NCBI RefSeq assembly: GCF_900068895.1
Contig: NZ_CDPK01000003.1
Span: 64,457-111,542 of the forward strand
Direction of reading: 5' to 3'
DNA: 47,086 bases
Source of the DNA: Erwinia sp. ErVv1
Lineage (GTDB): Bacteria > Pseudomonadota > Gammaproteobacteria > Enterobacterales > Enterobacteriaceae
Below, one piece after another: positions 1-8,219 of the stretch (positions are counted from its first letter, which is position 1; the number at the start of each line of letters is the position of its first letter). The translations under genes were made by a program, and so were the position numbers. Below the pieces are notes generated by a model, which had not been told where the DNA came from, made no database searches, and saw nothing but the letters and a program-made list of their open reading frames with translations.

Positions 1-487
1 TGGCGAAGCCGCTGGCATAGGCGATATCGGTGACCGACAGTGCCGTTTCGGTCAGCAGCTGCTTTGCCAGCAGCAGACGCCGGGTTTGCCGCAGCTCAAC
101 GAAAGAAACGCCGAGTTCTTTATGCATGATGCGTCGTAGCTGCCGGGAGCTGAGCGCAAAGCGGGCGGCAATCTGCTCTAATCCTTCTGCCGCATCGATC
201 TGGCCGTTTTCAATATGCTGGATAAGCAGATTAGCGATTCGCTGGCCGTTATCGATCGGCGCATTACCCGGTGCCAGCTCAGGCCGACAGCGCAGGCAGG
301 GGCGAAAGGCGGCTTTTTCTGCAGCTTCGGCGCTGTCAAAAAACAGGCAGTTCTGCTGATGGGGCGGTTTGACCGGGCAGACGGGCCGACAATAAATCCC
401 TGTCGAGGTGACGCCAACATAAAACACGCCGTCAAAGCGGACGTCGCGTGAGATCATGGCACGCCAGGCTACGGTACGATCGATCAT
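1..487 (-). CDS. Ada-type methyl-phosphotriester/AraC protein, probably Ada-AlkA fusion (truncated by window edge)
   Basis: The reading frame starts at ATG 487 and runs off the left edge, giving about 162 codons. Residues 1-75 form an Ada N-terminal zinc domain with four cysteines at 33, 37, 64 and 67 (CRPxCP and CLRC), Cys33 being the expected acceptor for methyl groups from DNA phosphotriesters. Residues 80-162 form an AraC-type helix-turn-helix. The missing C-terminus cannot be seen. In this family it is often an AlkA 3-methyladenine glycosylase, and that is likely because the O6-methylguanine transferase function is supplied by the divergent ogt next door. No Ada box was recognised in the shared promoter region. 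Confidence 0.85.
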   Translation of the reverse strand, partial: MIDRTVAWRAMISRDVRFDGVFYVGVTSTGIYCRPVCPVKPPHQQNCLFFDSAEAAEKAAFRPCLRCRPELAPGNAPIDNGQRIANLLIQHIENGQIDAAEGLEQIAARFALSSRQLRRIMHKELGVSFVELRQTRRLLLAKQLLTETALSVTDIAYASGFA

Positions 488-593
488 TCTGCTGCCTTAT
501 TGCATCGGGTGGAGGGGAAGAGCATGCAGGTTTTCTGCTCTCCGGAGGCATCACCTGACACCGAAGATAGCAATGATTCATTTTTATAACTGG

Positions 594-638
594 CGGTTTT
601 CGGACGGCAAACCGGTTTATTCCCCTGTCCGAAAACGG
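594..638. promoter_or_regulatory. Nested inverted repeat between the Ada-like gene and ogt
   Basis: A perfect 10-bp inverted pair (GTTTTCGGAC at 596-605 and GTCCGAAAAC at 627-636) encloses a second perfect 10-bp palindrome, AAACCGGTTT at 609-618. It lies in the divergent promoter region. It could be an operator or a stem-loop; it matches no regulator site I know. Confidence 0.5.
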
Positions 639-706
639 CTGGCAGACCCTGCAGGATTAAGGATAATAAGCGTTATTGTTTCTACAAGGCGTGACGCAGG
701 GTGAGT

Positions 707-1237
707 ATGATGAATTACTTCTTTAAAAGGATATCTTCACCGGTGGGTGAGCTGACGGCGATCGCCAGCGACAGAGGGCTGGCGGCGGTACTGTGGGAAA
801 ATGAAAACCCTAAGCGTGTCCGGCAGATGTCGCCGCAGGAGGATCCCACGCATCCGGTACTGCTGGAGACGGCGCGACAGCTTAACGAGTATTTTTCCGG
901 CGAGCGTACTCGTTTTAGCCTGCCTCTCGATTTTGTCGGCACCGATTTTCAGAAAAAGGTGTGGCAGGCGCTACTGGACATCCCCTTTGGTGAAACCCGC
1001 AGCTATGCGCAGATTGCCCGCCAAATCGGTCACCCTGCGGCGGTGCGCGCAGTGGGCGCGGCCAATGGAAAAAACCCGATCTCAATCATTGCCGCCTGTC
1101 ACCGTGTGATCGGTGCCAATGGCAAACTGACGGGTTTTGCTGGCGGGCTTGAGGTCAAGGCGCTGCTGCTACGACTTGAAGCCACCCACTATGGTGATTC
1201 AGGCAGCCTGCTGAGCCCTGCCCACACCGGAGAATAA
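707..1237 (+). CDS. ogt: Methylated-DNA-[protein]-cysteine S-methyltransferase
   Basis: Suicide repair enzyme that moves the methyl group from O6-methylguanine or O4-methylthymine to its own cysteine. The helix-turn-helix core (VRAVGAANGKNPISI) and active-site segment (ACHRVIG) are clear, followed by the usual LTGFAGGLE. One oddity: the residue before the catalytic Cys is Ala (AACHR) where E. coli Ogt and Ada have Pro (PCHR). The start is uncertain: GTG 701, ATG 707 and ATG 710 are all in frame, and the AGGGTGAG ribosome site at 698-705 fits 707 or 710. The last residues (SPAHTGE) are encoded by sequence resembling the 38-bp repeats that follow, suggesting that the 3' end was shaped by that repeat. 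Confidence 0.93.
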   Translation: MMNYFFKRISSPVGELTAIASDRGLAAVLWENENPKRVRQMSPQEDPTHPVLLETARQLNEYFSGERTRFSLPLDFVGTDFQKKVWQALLDIPFGETRSYAQIARQIGHPAAVRAVGAANGKNPISIIAACHRVIGANGKLTGFAGGLEVKALLLRLEATHYGDSGSLLSPAHTGE

Positions 1238-1240
1238 CTT

Positions 1241-1354
1241 ATTGCGAGCGGGAAGCAGCCCACACCGACAAATCATGCATTGCGAGCGGGAAGCAGCCCA
1301 CACCGGCAAACAATGCATTGCGAGCGGGAAACTGCCCTCAGCCGCAAATATTTC
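1241..1354 (+). repeat. 38-bp tandem repeats downstream of ogt
   Basis: Three head-to-tail units start at 1241, 1279 and 1317. Units 1 and 2 are nearly identical (ATTGCGAGCGGGAAGCAGCC and what follows). Unit 3 agrees only over its first 14 bases or so. A still weaker fourth unit begins at 1355 (ACTGCGAGACAG). No gene is supported in 1238-1518; apart from the repeat it holds the nadA control region. Confidence 0.85.
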
Positions 1355-1427
1355 ACTGCGAGACAGAGCAGGCCCCTCTCGCCACAGATGAAAAAACCGA
1401 CGACAGGGAAAAAAAATTCGGCTATCT

Positions 1428-1445
1428 TGTTTAGCATATCAAACA
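1428..1445. promoter_or_regulatory. NadR operator upstream of nadA
   Basis: The sequence TGTTTA-GCATAT-CAAACA matches the 18-bp NadR consensus TGTTTA-N6-TAAACA with one mismatch. It lies 73 bp before the nadA start, as expected for NAD-dependent repression of nadA-pnuC. Confidence 0.85.
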
Positions 1446-1518
1446 AAAATCCGAATTTAAGCGTAATGAAGCCTTAATTCTGCTGAATGGGTTAAGTTCC
1501 AGAAACGAGAGTCGCGAT

Positions 1519-2559
1519 ATGAGCCTGATGTTCAATCCTGAGACGGCCTGGTCTTTCCCGGCTAAACCCGTACGACTGACTGCCGATGAGAAGGCTTTCT
1601 ACCGGGAAAAAATCAAAGAATTACTGAAAAAGCGTGATGCGGTGATGGTGGCCCACTATTACACCGACCCGGAAATACAGGCGCTGGCGGAAGAGACCGG
1701 CGGCTGCGTGGCCGATTCGCTCGAAATGGCGCGATTTGGCAGCCAGCATAGCGCCTCAACGCTGCTGGTGGCAGGCGTACGATTTATGGGGGAGACGGCT
1801 AAAATCCTCAGCCCGGAGAAAACCGTCCTGATGCCCACCCTTGAAGCGGAGTGTTCCCTCGACCTTGGCTGCCCGGACGAAGCGTTTAGCCGCTTCTGCG
1901 ATCTCCATCCCGACCGCACCGTCGTCGTCTATGCCAACACTTCTGCGGCCGTCAAAGCCCGCGCTGACTGGGTGGTGACCTCCAGCATTGCCGTAGAACT
2001 GATTGATTATCTGGACGGTCTGGGTGAGAAGATCCTCTGGGCGCCGGATCGTCACCTTGGGCAATATGTTGCCAGGCAAACCGGAGCCGATATCCTTTGC
2101 TGGCAGGGAGCCTGTATCGTCCATGATGAGTTTAAAACCCAGGCGCTGCATCGTATGAAGTCGCTCTATCCGGCGGCGGCGGTGCTGGTACACCCTGAAT
2201 CGCCACAGGCCATTGTCGACCTGGCTGATGCAGTCGGATCCACCAGCCAGCTTATCCAGGCGGCTAAAACGCTGCCGCATCCGCAGCTTATCGTCGCCAC
2301 CGATCGGGGCATATTCTACAAAATGCAGCAGGCCTGCCCTGAAAAAGAACTGCTTGAAGCGCCGACGGCAGGAGAGGGAGCCACCTGCCGCAGCTGCGCG
2401 CACTGTCCCTGGATGGCCATGAACGGGCTGAAAGCGATTGCCGACGGGCTGGAACAGGCGGGCGACACGCATGAAATTCAGGTGGCGGCTACACTGCGTG
2501 AAGCGGCGTTGATCCCGCTGAATCGTATGTTAACCTTCGCAGCGGGTTTAAAAAAATAA
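1519..2559 (+). CDS. nadA: Quinolinate synthase A
   Basis: Condenses iminoaspartate with dihydroxyacetone phosphate to quinolinate, the second step of de novo NAD synthesis. The 346 residues match E. coli NadA (347). The [4Fe-4S] ligands can be placed: Cys in the ECSLDLGC segment, Cys in [14 protein letters not shown], and Cys in CRSCAHCPW near the C-terminus. The start at 1519 matches the family N-terminus, although the ribosome site is weak. It is followed 35 bp later by pnuC, and the pair is probably an operon under the NadR box at 1428. Confidence 0.97.
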   Translation: MSLMFNPETAWSFPAKPVRLTADEKAFYREKIKELLKKRDAVMVAHYYTDPEIQALAEETGGCVADSLEMARFGSQHSASTLLVAGVRFMGETAKILSPEKTVLMPTLEAECSLDLGCPDEAFSRFCDLHPDRTVVVYANTSAAVKARADWVVTSSIAVELIDYLDGLGEKILWAPDRHLGQYVARQTGADILCWQGACIVHDEFKTQALHRMKSLYPAAAVLVHPESPQAIVDLADAVGSTSQLIQAAKTLPHPQLIVATDRGIFYKMQQACPEKELLEAPTAGEGATCRSCAHCPWMAMNGLKAIADGLEQAGDTHEIQVAATLREAALIPLNRMLTFAAGLKK

Positions 2560-2594
2560 ACGGGCCTCCTTACTGCTCAGCAAAAGGTGTCAAT

Positions 2595-3314
2595 ATGGAT
2601 TTTTTCAGCACGCATAATATTCTGGTTCACATTCCCCTCGGCGCAGGCGGTTACGATCTTTCGTGGATTGAAGCCATAGGCACGCTGGCAGGGCTGCTCT
2701 GCATCTGGCTTGCCAGCCAGGAAAAAATAATTAACTATGCGTTTGGTCTGGTAAACGTCACCCTTTTCGCGGTGATCTTCTTTCAGATCCAACTCTACGC
2801 CAGTTTGTTGCTCCAGCTCTTTTTCCTGGTAGCCAATATTTACGGCTGGTATGCCTGGAGCAGGCAGACGGCGGATCATCAGCAGGCGCTAAAAATCCGC
2901 TGGATGGGACTGCCGAAGGCGCTGGCCTGGCTGGTGGTCTGCGTTGTCGCTATCGCACTGATGACGCGCTATATCAATCCGGTATTTGCCTGGCTGACCG
3001 CCATTGCGGTGGAGGGCATGCAGGCGATGGGGCTGGCGGTGACGCAGCCGACGCTGCAGCCGGACGCGTTCCCGTTCTGGGACTCCTGTCTGATGGTGCT
3101 ATCCATTGTTGCGATGATCTTAATGACGCGAAAATACGTCGAAAACTGGCTGATCTGGGTGGTCATTAACGTGATAAGCGTAATGATTTTTGCCCGGCAG
3201 GGCGTCTGGGCGATGGCGGTAGAATATGTCATTCTGACGCTGATTGCGCTCAATGGTAGCTGGCTGTGGATCCGGAGCGCCCGGCAGCAGGGCGAGCGGG
3301 CGCTCTCGTTATAA
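2595..3314 (+). CDS. pnuC: Nicotinamide riboside transporter PnuC
   Basis: Inner-membrane facilitator for nicotinamide riboside, which is trapped inside by phosphorylation (NadR kinase activity). The protein has 239 residues, as in E. coli, with about seven hydrophobic segments and the family's Trp-rich stretches (IYGWYAWSR near residue 83, NGSWLWIRSARQQ at the C-terminus). It follows nadA by 35 bp in the same direction, joining uptake and de novo synthesis of NAD under one control. Its stop codon is 1 bp from the end of the convergent zitB. Confidence 0.96.
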   Translation: MDFFSTHNILVHIPLGAGGYDLSWIEAIGTLAGLLCIWLASQEKIINYAFGLVNVTLFAVIFFQIQLYASLLLQLFFLVANIYGWYAWSRQTADHQQALKIRWMGLPKALAWLVVCVVAIALMTRYINPVFAWLTAIAVEGMQAMGLAVTQPTLQPDAFPFWDSCLMVLSIVAMILMTRKYVENWLIWVVINVISVMIFARQGVWAMAVEYVILTLIALNGSWLWIRSARQQGERALSL

Positions 3315-3315
3315 C

Positions 3316-4239
3316 TCAGTGGTGATGGTGCGCGTGTCCGGCTGACTCTGCGCTTAGCGTACAGTCCGCCTCCTCACAGTGCTGATACTCCATCTGCACC
3401 GTGGCATGGGCTATCTGATAGTGTTCGTGCAGATACTCATGAATGCGGTGCAGCAATGCATCGTGGTCGTGCGGGGGAATAACCTGCACGTGCAGCGTCA
3501 TGACCGGTTTCTCACCCACCTGCCACAGGTGGATATGATGCACATTGCGCACTTCCGGGATGCCGCGCTTTAGCATCTTCGTGAGCTTTTCCACATCCAG
3601 CCGTGATGGCGCACCTTCCAGCAGTTCATGAAGACTCTCTTTCAGCAGAGCCCAGGCGCTGCGCACCACCAGCAGGGAGACCAGAATGGATAACAGCGGA
3701 TCGATTGGCGTCCAGCCGGTATACATAATAATCAGCGCGGCCGCGACGGCGCCGACCGAGCCGAGCAGGTCGCCCAGTACGTGCAGCGCAGCCGCCCGTA
3801 CGTTGAGGTTTTTTTCTTCGCTGCCGTGATGCAGCAGCCAGAAAGAGAACAGGTTGGCAAAGAGCCCGGCCACGCCAATGACCAGCATGACGCCGCCGGC
3901 GACAGGCTCCGGATGCATAAAGCGGCGAATCGCTTCCCAGACAATCAGTACGGTGATCACCAGCAGGGCGATGGCGTTAACAAAGGCTGCCAGTGTGGTC
4001 AGACGCAGCATACCGAACGTGTGACGCGCGCTCGGTTTACGCCGGGCGAAATGCACCGCCAGAAGCGCCATCAGCAGGGCAGCCGTATCGGTCAGCATAT
4101 GTCCGGCATCGGCCAGCAGCGCCAGTGAGCCTGAAAGCAGGCCACCCGCAATTTCTGCCACCATAAATACCGCAGTGACAATAAACGCCGCCAGCAGGCG
4201 GTTTTGGTTGCCCTTATCTTCAGTGTGGGTGTGAGCCAT
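3316..4239 (-). CDS. zitB: Zinc exporter of the cation diffusion facilitator family
   Basis: Proton-driven Zn(II) exporter of the inner membrane. The 307-residue protein has a His-containing N-terminus ([10 protein letters not shown]), six predicted membrane helices, the metal-site motifs [11 protein letters not shown] (helix 2) and HVLGDLLGS (helix 5), a cytoplasmic ferredoxin-like domain and a His-rich tail (HAHHHH). Position and length match E. coli ZitB. It converges on pnuC with one base between the stop codons. No zinc-responsive operator was recognised in 4240-4413. Confidence 0.95.
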   Translation of the reverse strand: MAHTHTEDKGNQNRLLAAFIVTAVFMVAEIAGGLLSGSLALLADAGHMLTDTAALLMALLAVHFARRKPSARHTFGMLRLTTLAAFVNAIALLVITVLIVWEAIRRFMHPEPVAGGVMLVIGVAGLFANLFSFWLLHHGSEEKNLNVRAAALHVLGDLLGSVGAVAAALIIMYTGWTPIDPLLSILVSLLVVRSAWALLKESLHELLEGAPSRLDVEKLTKMLKRGIPEVRNVHHIHLWQVGEKPVMTLHVQVIPPHDHDALLHRIHEYLHEHYQIAHATVQMEYQHCEEADCTLSAESAGHAHHHH

Positions 4240-4413
4240 AAATTTCCAGTTCCGTCAGTATACTTCTGCTAATGATATCAATAAATTCAGCGCGGTCATA
4301 TCAGGCGGTCAGGCTTTTAGCCGTTGTGGTCCGCGAGGGTTGACTGGGTCAGGTAGAGGTGAAAGCGTTTGCTTACTCCGATGTCGGGCCCGAAGATAAA
4401 ATTGCTAAAAATG

Positions 4414-4439
4414 AAAAACCCCACCTGTGAGTGGGGTTT
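4414..4439 (-). terminator. Rho-independent terminator of ybgS
   Basis: A 9-bp stem (AAACCCCAC / GTGGGGTTT, loop CTGTGA) is followed on the minus strand by a T run. It lies about 50 bp after the ybgS stop codon. Confidence 0.85.
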
Positions 4440-4490
4440 GTCGGCCAACTAAAGGGAGTATGCAGCGCCCCCTTTTGTCATAAGGACGAA

Positions 4491-4847
4491 TTAGTTGGTG
4501 GTGCCATCGGTTTTAGTATCCGCGCCTGGACCCACTTTTTTGTTCATATCCGGGCATTTGCCGTCTTTACACTGGGCGTTTTTATCCATCTGGTCAGCGG
4601 TCATTTTTTTATGATGCTGGGCCTTTTTATGATGCTTTTTCACCGGATGCGTGGTGGTTTCGCTCCCGGTGTTGATTTTGTTGTTATCAACATTGTTAGG
4701 TGCAAGGTTATCTTTTGCGCCACCGGCTACCGCGCCCGCTGCGGCGGCGTTGTTGGAATTACCTTCGCCGCTGCCTGCAGCCATTGCTGCGGTGCTGCCG
4801 AAAGTCATTGCGGTTGCCAGAAGTACGATTGCGATCTTATTCATCAT
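4491..4847 (-). CDS. ybgS: YbgS-like small periplasmic protein
   Basis: The frame is open upstream to 4994, but the real start is probably the ATG at 4847 or 4844, just after a GGGG ribosome site; this gives about 118 residues. A signal peptide (MNKIAIVLLATAMTFGSTAAMA) is followed by a low-complexity Asn/Ala/Lys/His region. NLAPNNVDNN and the C-terminal CKDGKCPD and TKTDGTT segments are shared with E. coli YbgS, a protein of unknown function and similar length. A His/Lys stretch (HPVKKHHKKAQHHKK) could bind metal or anions, which is speculation. Position between zitB and aroG is as in E. coli. Confidence 0.88.
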   Translation of the reverse strand: MMNKIAIVLLATAMTFGSTAAMAAGSGEGNSNNAAAAGAVAGGAKDNLAPNNVDNNKINTGSETTTHPVKKHHKKAQHHKKMTADQMDKNAQCKDGKCPDMNKKVGPGADTKTDGTTN

Positions 4848-5055
4848 TTTGCCCCATTCATTTTGTGTAGTGCCGAAAAGTCGGCATAAAAGCAGTCCAA
4901 ATAACGCTGAGTATGGTGATAAATACCCAGACGCATAACGTTCGCCCGCCTGAAGCTGGTGATCTTTATGCGTTTTTTTTAGGTGTATGCACAATAAAGT
5001 GTAGTTAAGGATGGAAAAACGGCAAATATCCTTATCAGGAATTTCTCTCCGTCGA

Positions 5056-5084
5056 TTTACACCAACCTGTGCACGCGATAAATT
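5056..5084 (+). promoter_or_regulatory. Putative aroG promoter
   Basis: A TTTACA -35 (5056-5061) and TAAATT -10 (5079-5084) are 17 bp apart, about 50 bp before the aroG start. TyrR represses aroG in E. coli, but no full TyrR box (TGTAAA-N6-TTTACA) was found here. Confidence 0.45.
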
Positions 5085-5135
5085 GGGCGGGATGCGCCAG
5101 GTGTGCAGTACTGCGACTACGATACTGGAAAGATT

Positions 5136-6188
5136 ATGAACTATCAGAATGATGACTTAAGAATCAAAGAGATAAAGGAACTTTTACCCCCTGTAGCTCT
5201 GCTCGAAAAGTTTCCGGCCACGGAGTTGGCGGCACAGACCGTAGCCCGCTCCCGCCAGGCCATTCACGCTATCCTTAAAAAAGAGGACGATCGCCTATTA
5301 GTGGTGATTGGGCCGTGCTCCATCCATGACACGGCGGCGGCAAAAGAGTATGCCGGGCGCCTGCTCAGCCTGCGCGAAGAGCTGGGTGATGCGCTGGAAG
5401 TGGTAATGCGGGTCTACTTTGAAAAGCCGCGTACCACCGTAGGCTGGAAGGGGTTAATTAACGATCCGCATATGGATGGCAGCTTCCAGATCAACGATGG
5501 GCTGCGCATTGCCCGTAACCTGCTGGTGGAAATTAACGATTCCGGTTTACCCACCGCCGGTGAGTTTCTGGATATGATCACCCCGCAGTATGTCGCTGAC
5601 CTGATGAGCTGGGGTGCAATCGGTGCCCGAACCACCGAATCGCAGGTTCATCGCGAACTCTCTTCCGGCCTCTCCTGCCCGGTAGGATTCAAAAACGGTA
5701 CCGACGGCACCATCAAGGTGGCGATCGATGCCATTAATGCGGCCAGTGCGCCGCACTGCTTCCTGTCGGTGACCAAATATGGCCACTCAGCCATTGTCGA
5801 AACCAGCGGAAACGCTGACTGCCATATCATCCTGCGCGGCGGCAAAGAGCCAAACTACAGCGCTGAGCATGTCGATACCGTTAAGCGCGGTCTGGAGCAG
5901 GCCGGGCTGACCCCGCAGGTGATGATCGACTTTAGCCATGCCAACAGCAGTAAGCAGTATCAGAAGCAGATGGACGTTGCCAGTGACGTTGCTCAGCAGA
6001 TTGCTGGCGGCGAAGCGGCCATTATGGGCGTGATGATTGAAAGCCATCTGGTTGAAGGCAACCAGAGCCTGGAGAGCGGTGAGCCGCTGGTTTACGGCCA
6101 GAGCGTGACCGATGCCTGCATCGGCTGGGACGATACCACTAAGGTGCTTCGCCAGCTGGCCGAGGCCGTCAGAGTCCGTCGCGGCTGA
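5136..6188 (+). CDS. aroG: 3-deoxy-7-phosphoheptulonate synthase, Phe-sensitive type
   Basis: Makes DAHP from phosphoenolpyruvate and erythrose 4-phosphate, the first step of the shikimate pathway. The start is placed at ATG 5136 (MNYQNDDLRIKEIKELL), preceded by GGAAAG; this gives 350 residues and matches E. coli AroG from the first residue. Conserved segments include VVIGPCSIHD (metal-binding Cys), YFEKPRTTVGWKGLINDP, GARTTESQVHRE, GFKNGTDGT and MIDFSHANSSK. The gene is monocistronic and ends in the terminator shared with gpmA. Confidence 0.97.
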   Translation: MNYQNDDLRIKEIKELLPPVALLEKFPATELAAQTVARSRQAIHAILKKEDDRLLVVIGPCSIHDTAAAKEYAGRLLSLREELGDALEVVMRVYFEKPRTTVGWKGLINDPHMDGSFQINDGLRIARNLLVEINDSGLPTAGEFLDMITPQYVADLMSWGAIGARTTESQVHRELSSGLSCPVGFKNGTDGTIKVAIDAINAASAPHCFLSVTKYGHSAIVETSGNADCHIILRGGKEPNYSAEHVDTVKRGLEQAGLTPQVMIDFSHANSSKQYQKQMDVASDVAQQIAGGEAAIMGVMIESHLVEGNQSLESGEPLVYGQSVTDACIGWDDTTKVLRQLAEAVRVRRG

Positions 6189-6233
6189 TGGCAGAAGGGG
6201 GTGACAGCCGCTGTTGCTCCCGGAAACAGGCAT

Positions 6234-6262
6234 AAAAAAATCCGCCCAAGGGCGGATTTTTT
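6234..6262. terminator. Bidirectional terminator between aroG and gpmA
   Basis: The stem TCCGCCC/GGGCGGA (loop AA) is flanked by a run of seven A on the left and six T on the right, so it can end transcripts from both convergent genes. Confidence 0.93.
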
Positions 6263-6287
6263 GTTCCCAAAAGGGAAGGGAGAAAGC

Positions 6288-7040
6288 TTACTTCGCTTTA
6301 CCCTGGTTAGCCACGGCGGCTGCCTTAGCGGCAATCTCGTCGGCATCGCCCAGATAGTAGTGTTTGATCGGCTTGAAGTTTTCGTCAAACTCATACACCA
6401 GCGGTACGCCGGTTGGGATGTTCAGCTCGAGGATCTCTTCTTCGCTCATGTTGTCCAGGTATTTCACCAGCGCACGCAGTGAGTTACCGTGAGCAGCGAT
6501 GATCACTTTCTCACCTTTTTTCATGCGCGGCAGAATGGACTCATTCCAGTAGGGCAGCACGCGATCGATGGTCAGCGCCAGGCTTTCCGTGGTCGGCAGC
6601 TGCTCAGCGGTCAGGCCCGCGTAGCGTGGATCGTGGCCCGGGAAGCGCTCATCGCTGCGATCCAGTTCCGGTGGCGTAACGGCAAAGCCGCGACGCCACT
6701 GCTTAACCTGGTCGTCACCGTATTTCTGTGCGGTTTCAGCTTTGTCCAGCCCCTGCAGCGCACCGTAGTGACGCTCGTTCAGACGCCATGATTTTTCAAC
6801 CGGCAGCCAGACCTGATCAACTTCGTCGAGAATAGCCCACAGGGTATGGATGGCTCGTTTCAGCACGGACGTGTAAGCAAAGTCGAAGGTAAAACCTTCT
6901 TTCTTCAATAACTCACCTGCTGCTTTGGCTTCGGTACGGCCTTTATCGGACAGGTCAACATCGTACCATCCGGTAAAGCGGTTTTCGTTGTTCCACTGGC
7001 TTTCGCCGTGACGTACCAGAACCAGCTTAGTTACAGCCAT
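6288..7040 (-). CDS. gpmA: 2,3-bisphosphoglycerate-dependent phosphoglycerate mutase
   Basis: Interconverts 3- and 2-phosphoglycerate in glycolysis and gluconeogenesis. At 250 residues it equals E. coli GpmA. The phosphohistidine motif [10 protein letters not shown] (His11), the second half-site [14 protein letters not shown] and the EELNIPTG-like C-terminal region are present. The start is preceded by AAGGAG. A near-perfect 20-bp palindrome lies 45-64 bp upstream and may control it. Confidence 0.97.
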   Translation of the reverse strand: MAVTKLVLVRHGESQWNNENRFTGWYDVDLSDKGRTEAKAAGELLKKEGFTFDFAYTSVLKRAIHTLWAILDEVDQVWLPVEKSWRLNERHYGALQGLDKAETAQKYGDDQVKQWRRGFAVTPPELDRSDERFPGHDPRYAGLTAEQLPTTESLALTIDRVLPYWNESILPRMKKGEKVIIAAHGNSLRALVKYLDNMSEEEILELNIPTGVPLVYEFDENFKPIKHYYLGDADEIAAKAAAVANQGKAK

Positions 7041-7084
7041 AGCTCAACTCCTTAATCTGACGTTTCTATGATATTGGTAAACTG

Positions 7085-7104
7085 CAAATTGCCCTGGCAA
7101 TTTG
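7085..7104. promoter_or_regulatory. Palindrome in the gpmA promoter region
   Basis: CAAATTGCC-CT-GGCAATTTG is a perfect 9-bp inverted repeat with a 2-bp centre. It lies in the 141-bp gap between galM and gpmA and has the size of a dimeric regulator site. The regulator is unknown; it is not a Fur or CRP consensus. Confidence 0.5.
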
Positions 7105-7181
7105 ATTGTGACCTACCATAGCGGAAATCTTCACGGCACGTAAGCCTGAAGCACTCAGGATGCACGTTTTCATGCGCTTAA

Positions 7182-8219
7182 TCAAACCGCCGTCAGCCGG
7201 TAGCGGGTGACAGACTGAAACGATTCACCCGGTTTAATCCAGCAGTCCGGCTGCGGCCATTCAGGATGATTCGGCGAATCGGGTAAAAACTCGCTCTCCA
7301 GCGCAATACCCTGGTGCGCCGCGTAGACGCCCTGCTCACGCGCGGGCGTTCCCGCCAGATAATTACCGCTATAAACCTGTAGGGCGGGAGCAGAGGTAAA
7401 TACGCTTAGCATCAGCTGCCCATCGGCAGAGCAGAGCTGCGCGGCAGGGGTGGCCGCGTCGCGCGCGTTCAGCAGGAAGGCGTGATCGTAGCCCTTCACC
7501 GCGCGCTGATCTTCATCCTGCATAAAGTCCTGCGCCAGCGTTTTTGCCTGGCGGAAATCAAAGCTGGTGTGGGCGACGGGCTTCAGATTGGCATTGGGGA
7601 TCCCCTCGCTGCTGACCGGAAGATAACGATCGGCGCTGACCTGGAGCCGGTGCTCACGTGCATCGCCGTGGTAAGCATCCAGATTAAAATAGGCATGGTT
7701 GGTCAGATTCACCGGACAGGGCGCATCGACCGTCGCGTGGTAGCTTATCGTCAGCGTATTATCGTCCTCCAGACGGTAGACCAGCGAGGCCAGCAGCCGT
7801 CCCGGATAGCCCTGATCGCCCGCTGGTGAGTCCAGGCGATACTCCACTTCCTGCTCAGCCTGACGCACGATCTGCCAGCGGCGATTATGAAAGCCATCGG
7901 GACCTCCATGCAGCTGATGGGCGCCCTGATTCGCCGCGAGCTGCACCGTCCTGCCGCCGGCGTGAAGGGTCGCATTGGCGATGCGATTGGCATAGCGGCC
8001 CACGGTCGCGCCCAGATAGGCGGTCTGGCTGAGGTAGTCTGACGGTGTGGCGCAGCCGAGCAGTGCTTCACGCACCGAGCCATCTTTCATCGGCACCCGC
8101 GCCGACAGCCAGGTCGCGCCCCAGTCCATAAAAGTAGTGACCATGCCACCCGCATTACGCAGGTGGGTAATCCGCCACGGCTGGCCGTCAGGAGCATGAG
8201 AATGCGGTTCTGTTAGCAT
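7182..8219 (-). CDS. galM: Galactose mutarotase (aldose 1-epimerase)
   Basis: Interconverts beta- and alpha-D-galactose so that GalK receives the alpha anomer. The protein has 345 residues (E. coli 346). Substrate-site segments include the [10 protein letters not shown] region, the catalytic His in [12 protein letters not shown] and the Glu in [13 protein letters not shown]. It is last in galTKM, overlapping the end of galK by 7 bp, which points to translational coupling. Confidence 0.96.
   Translation of the reverse strand: MLTEPHSHAPDGQPWRITHLRNAGGMVTTFMDWGATWLSARVPMKDGSVREALLGCATPSDYLSQTAYLGATVGRYANRIANATLHAGGRTVQLAANQGAHQLHGGPDGFHNRRWQIVRQAEQEVEYRLDSPAGDQGYPGRLLASLVYRLEDDNTLTISYHATVDAPCPVNLTNHAYFNLDAYHGDAREHRLQVSADRYLPVSSEGIPNANLKPVAHTSFDFRQAKTLAQDFMQDEDQRAVKGYDHAFLLNARDAATPAAQLCSADGQLMLSVFTSAPALQVYSGNYLAGTPAREQGVYAAHQGIALESEFLPDSPNHPEWPQPDCWIKPGESFQSVTRYRLTAV

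Noticed and set aside
1241-1354. CRISPR array at the 38-bp repeats
   Set aside because: The whole unit repeats without unique spacers, and there are no cas genes.
1280-1477. Frame of 65 codons between ogt and nadA
   Set aside because: Coded by the 38-bp repeats and the nadA promoter with its NadR box.
1238-1518. tRNA genes upstream of nadA as in E. coli
   Set aside because: No tRNA-like T-loop (GGTTCGAATC) or cloverleaf could be found; the stretch is repeats and promoter.
4848-4994. Longer N-terminus for YbgS
   Set aside because: The extra 49 residues precede a clear signal peptide and have no match to E. coli YbgS; the ATG at 4847 has a ribosome site.
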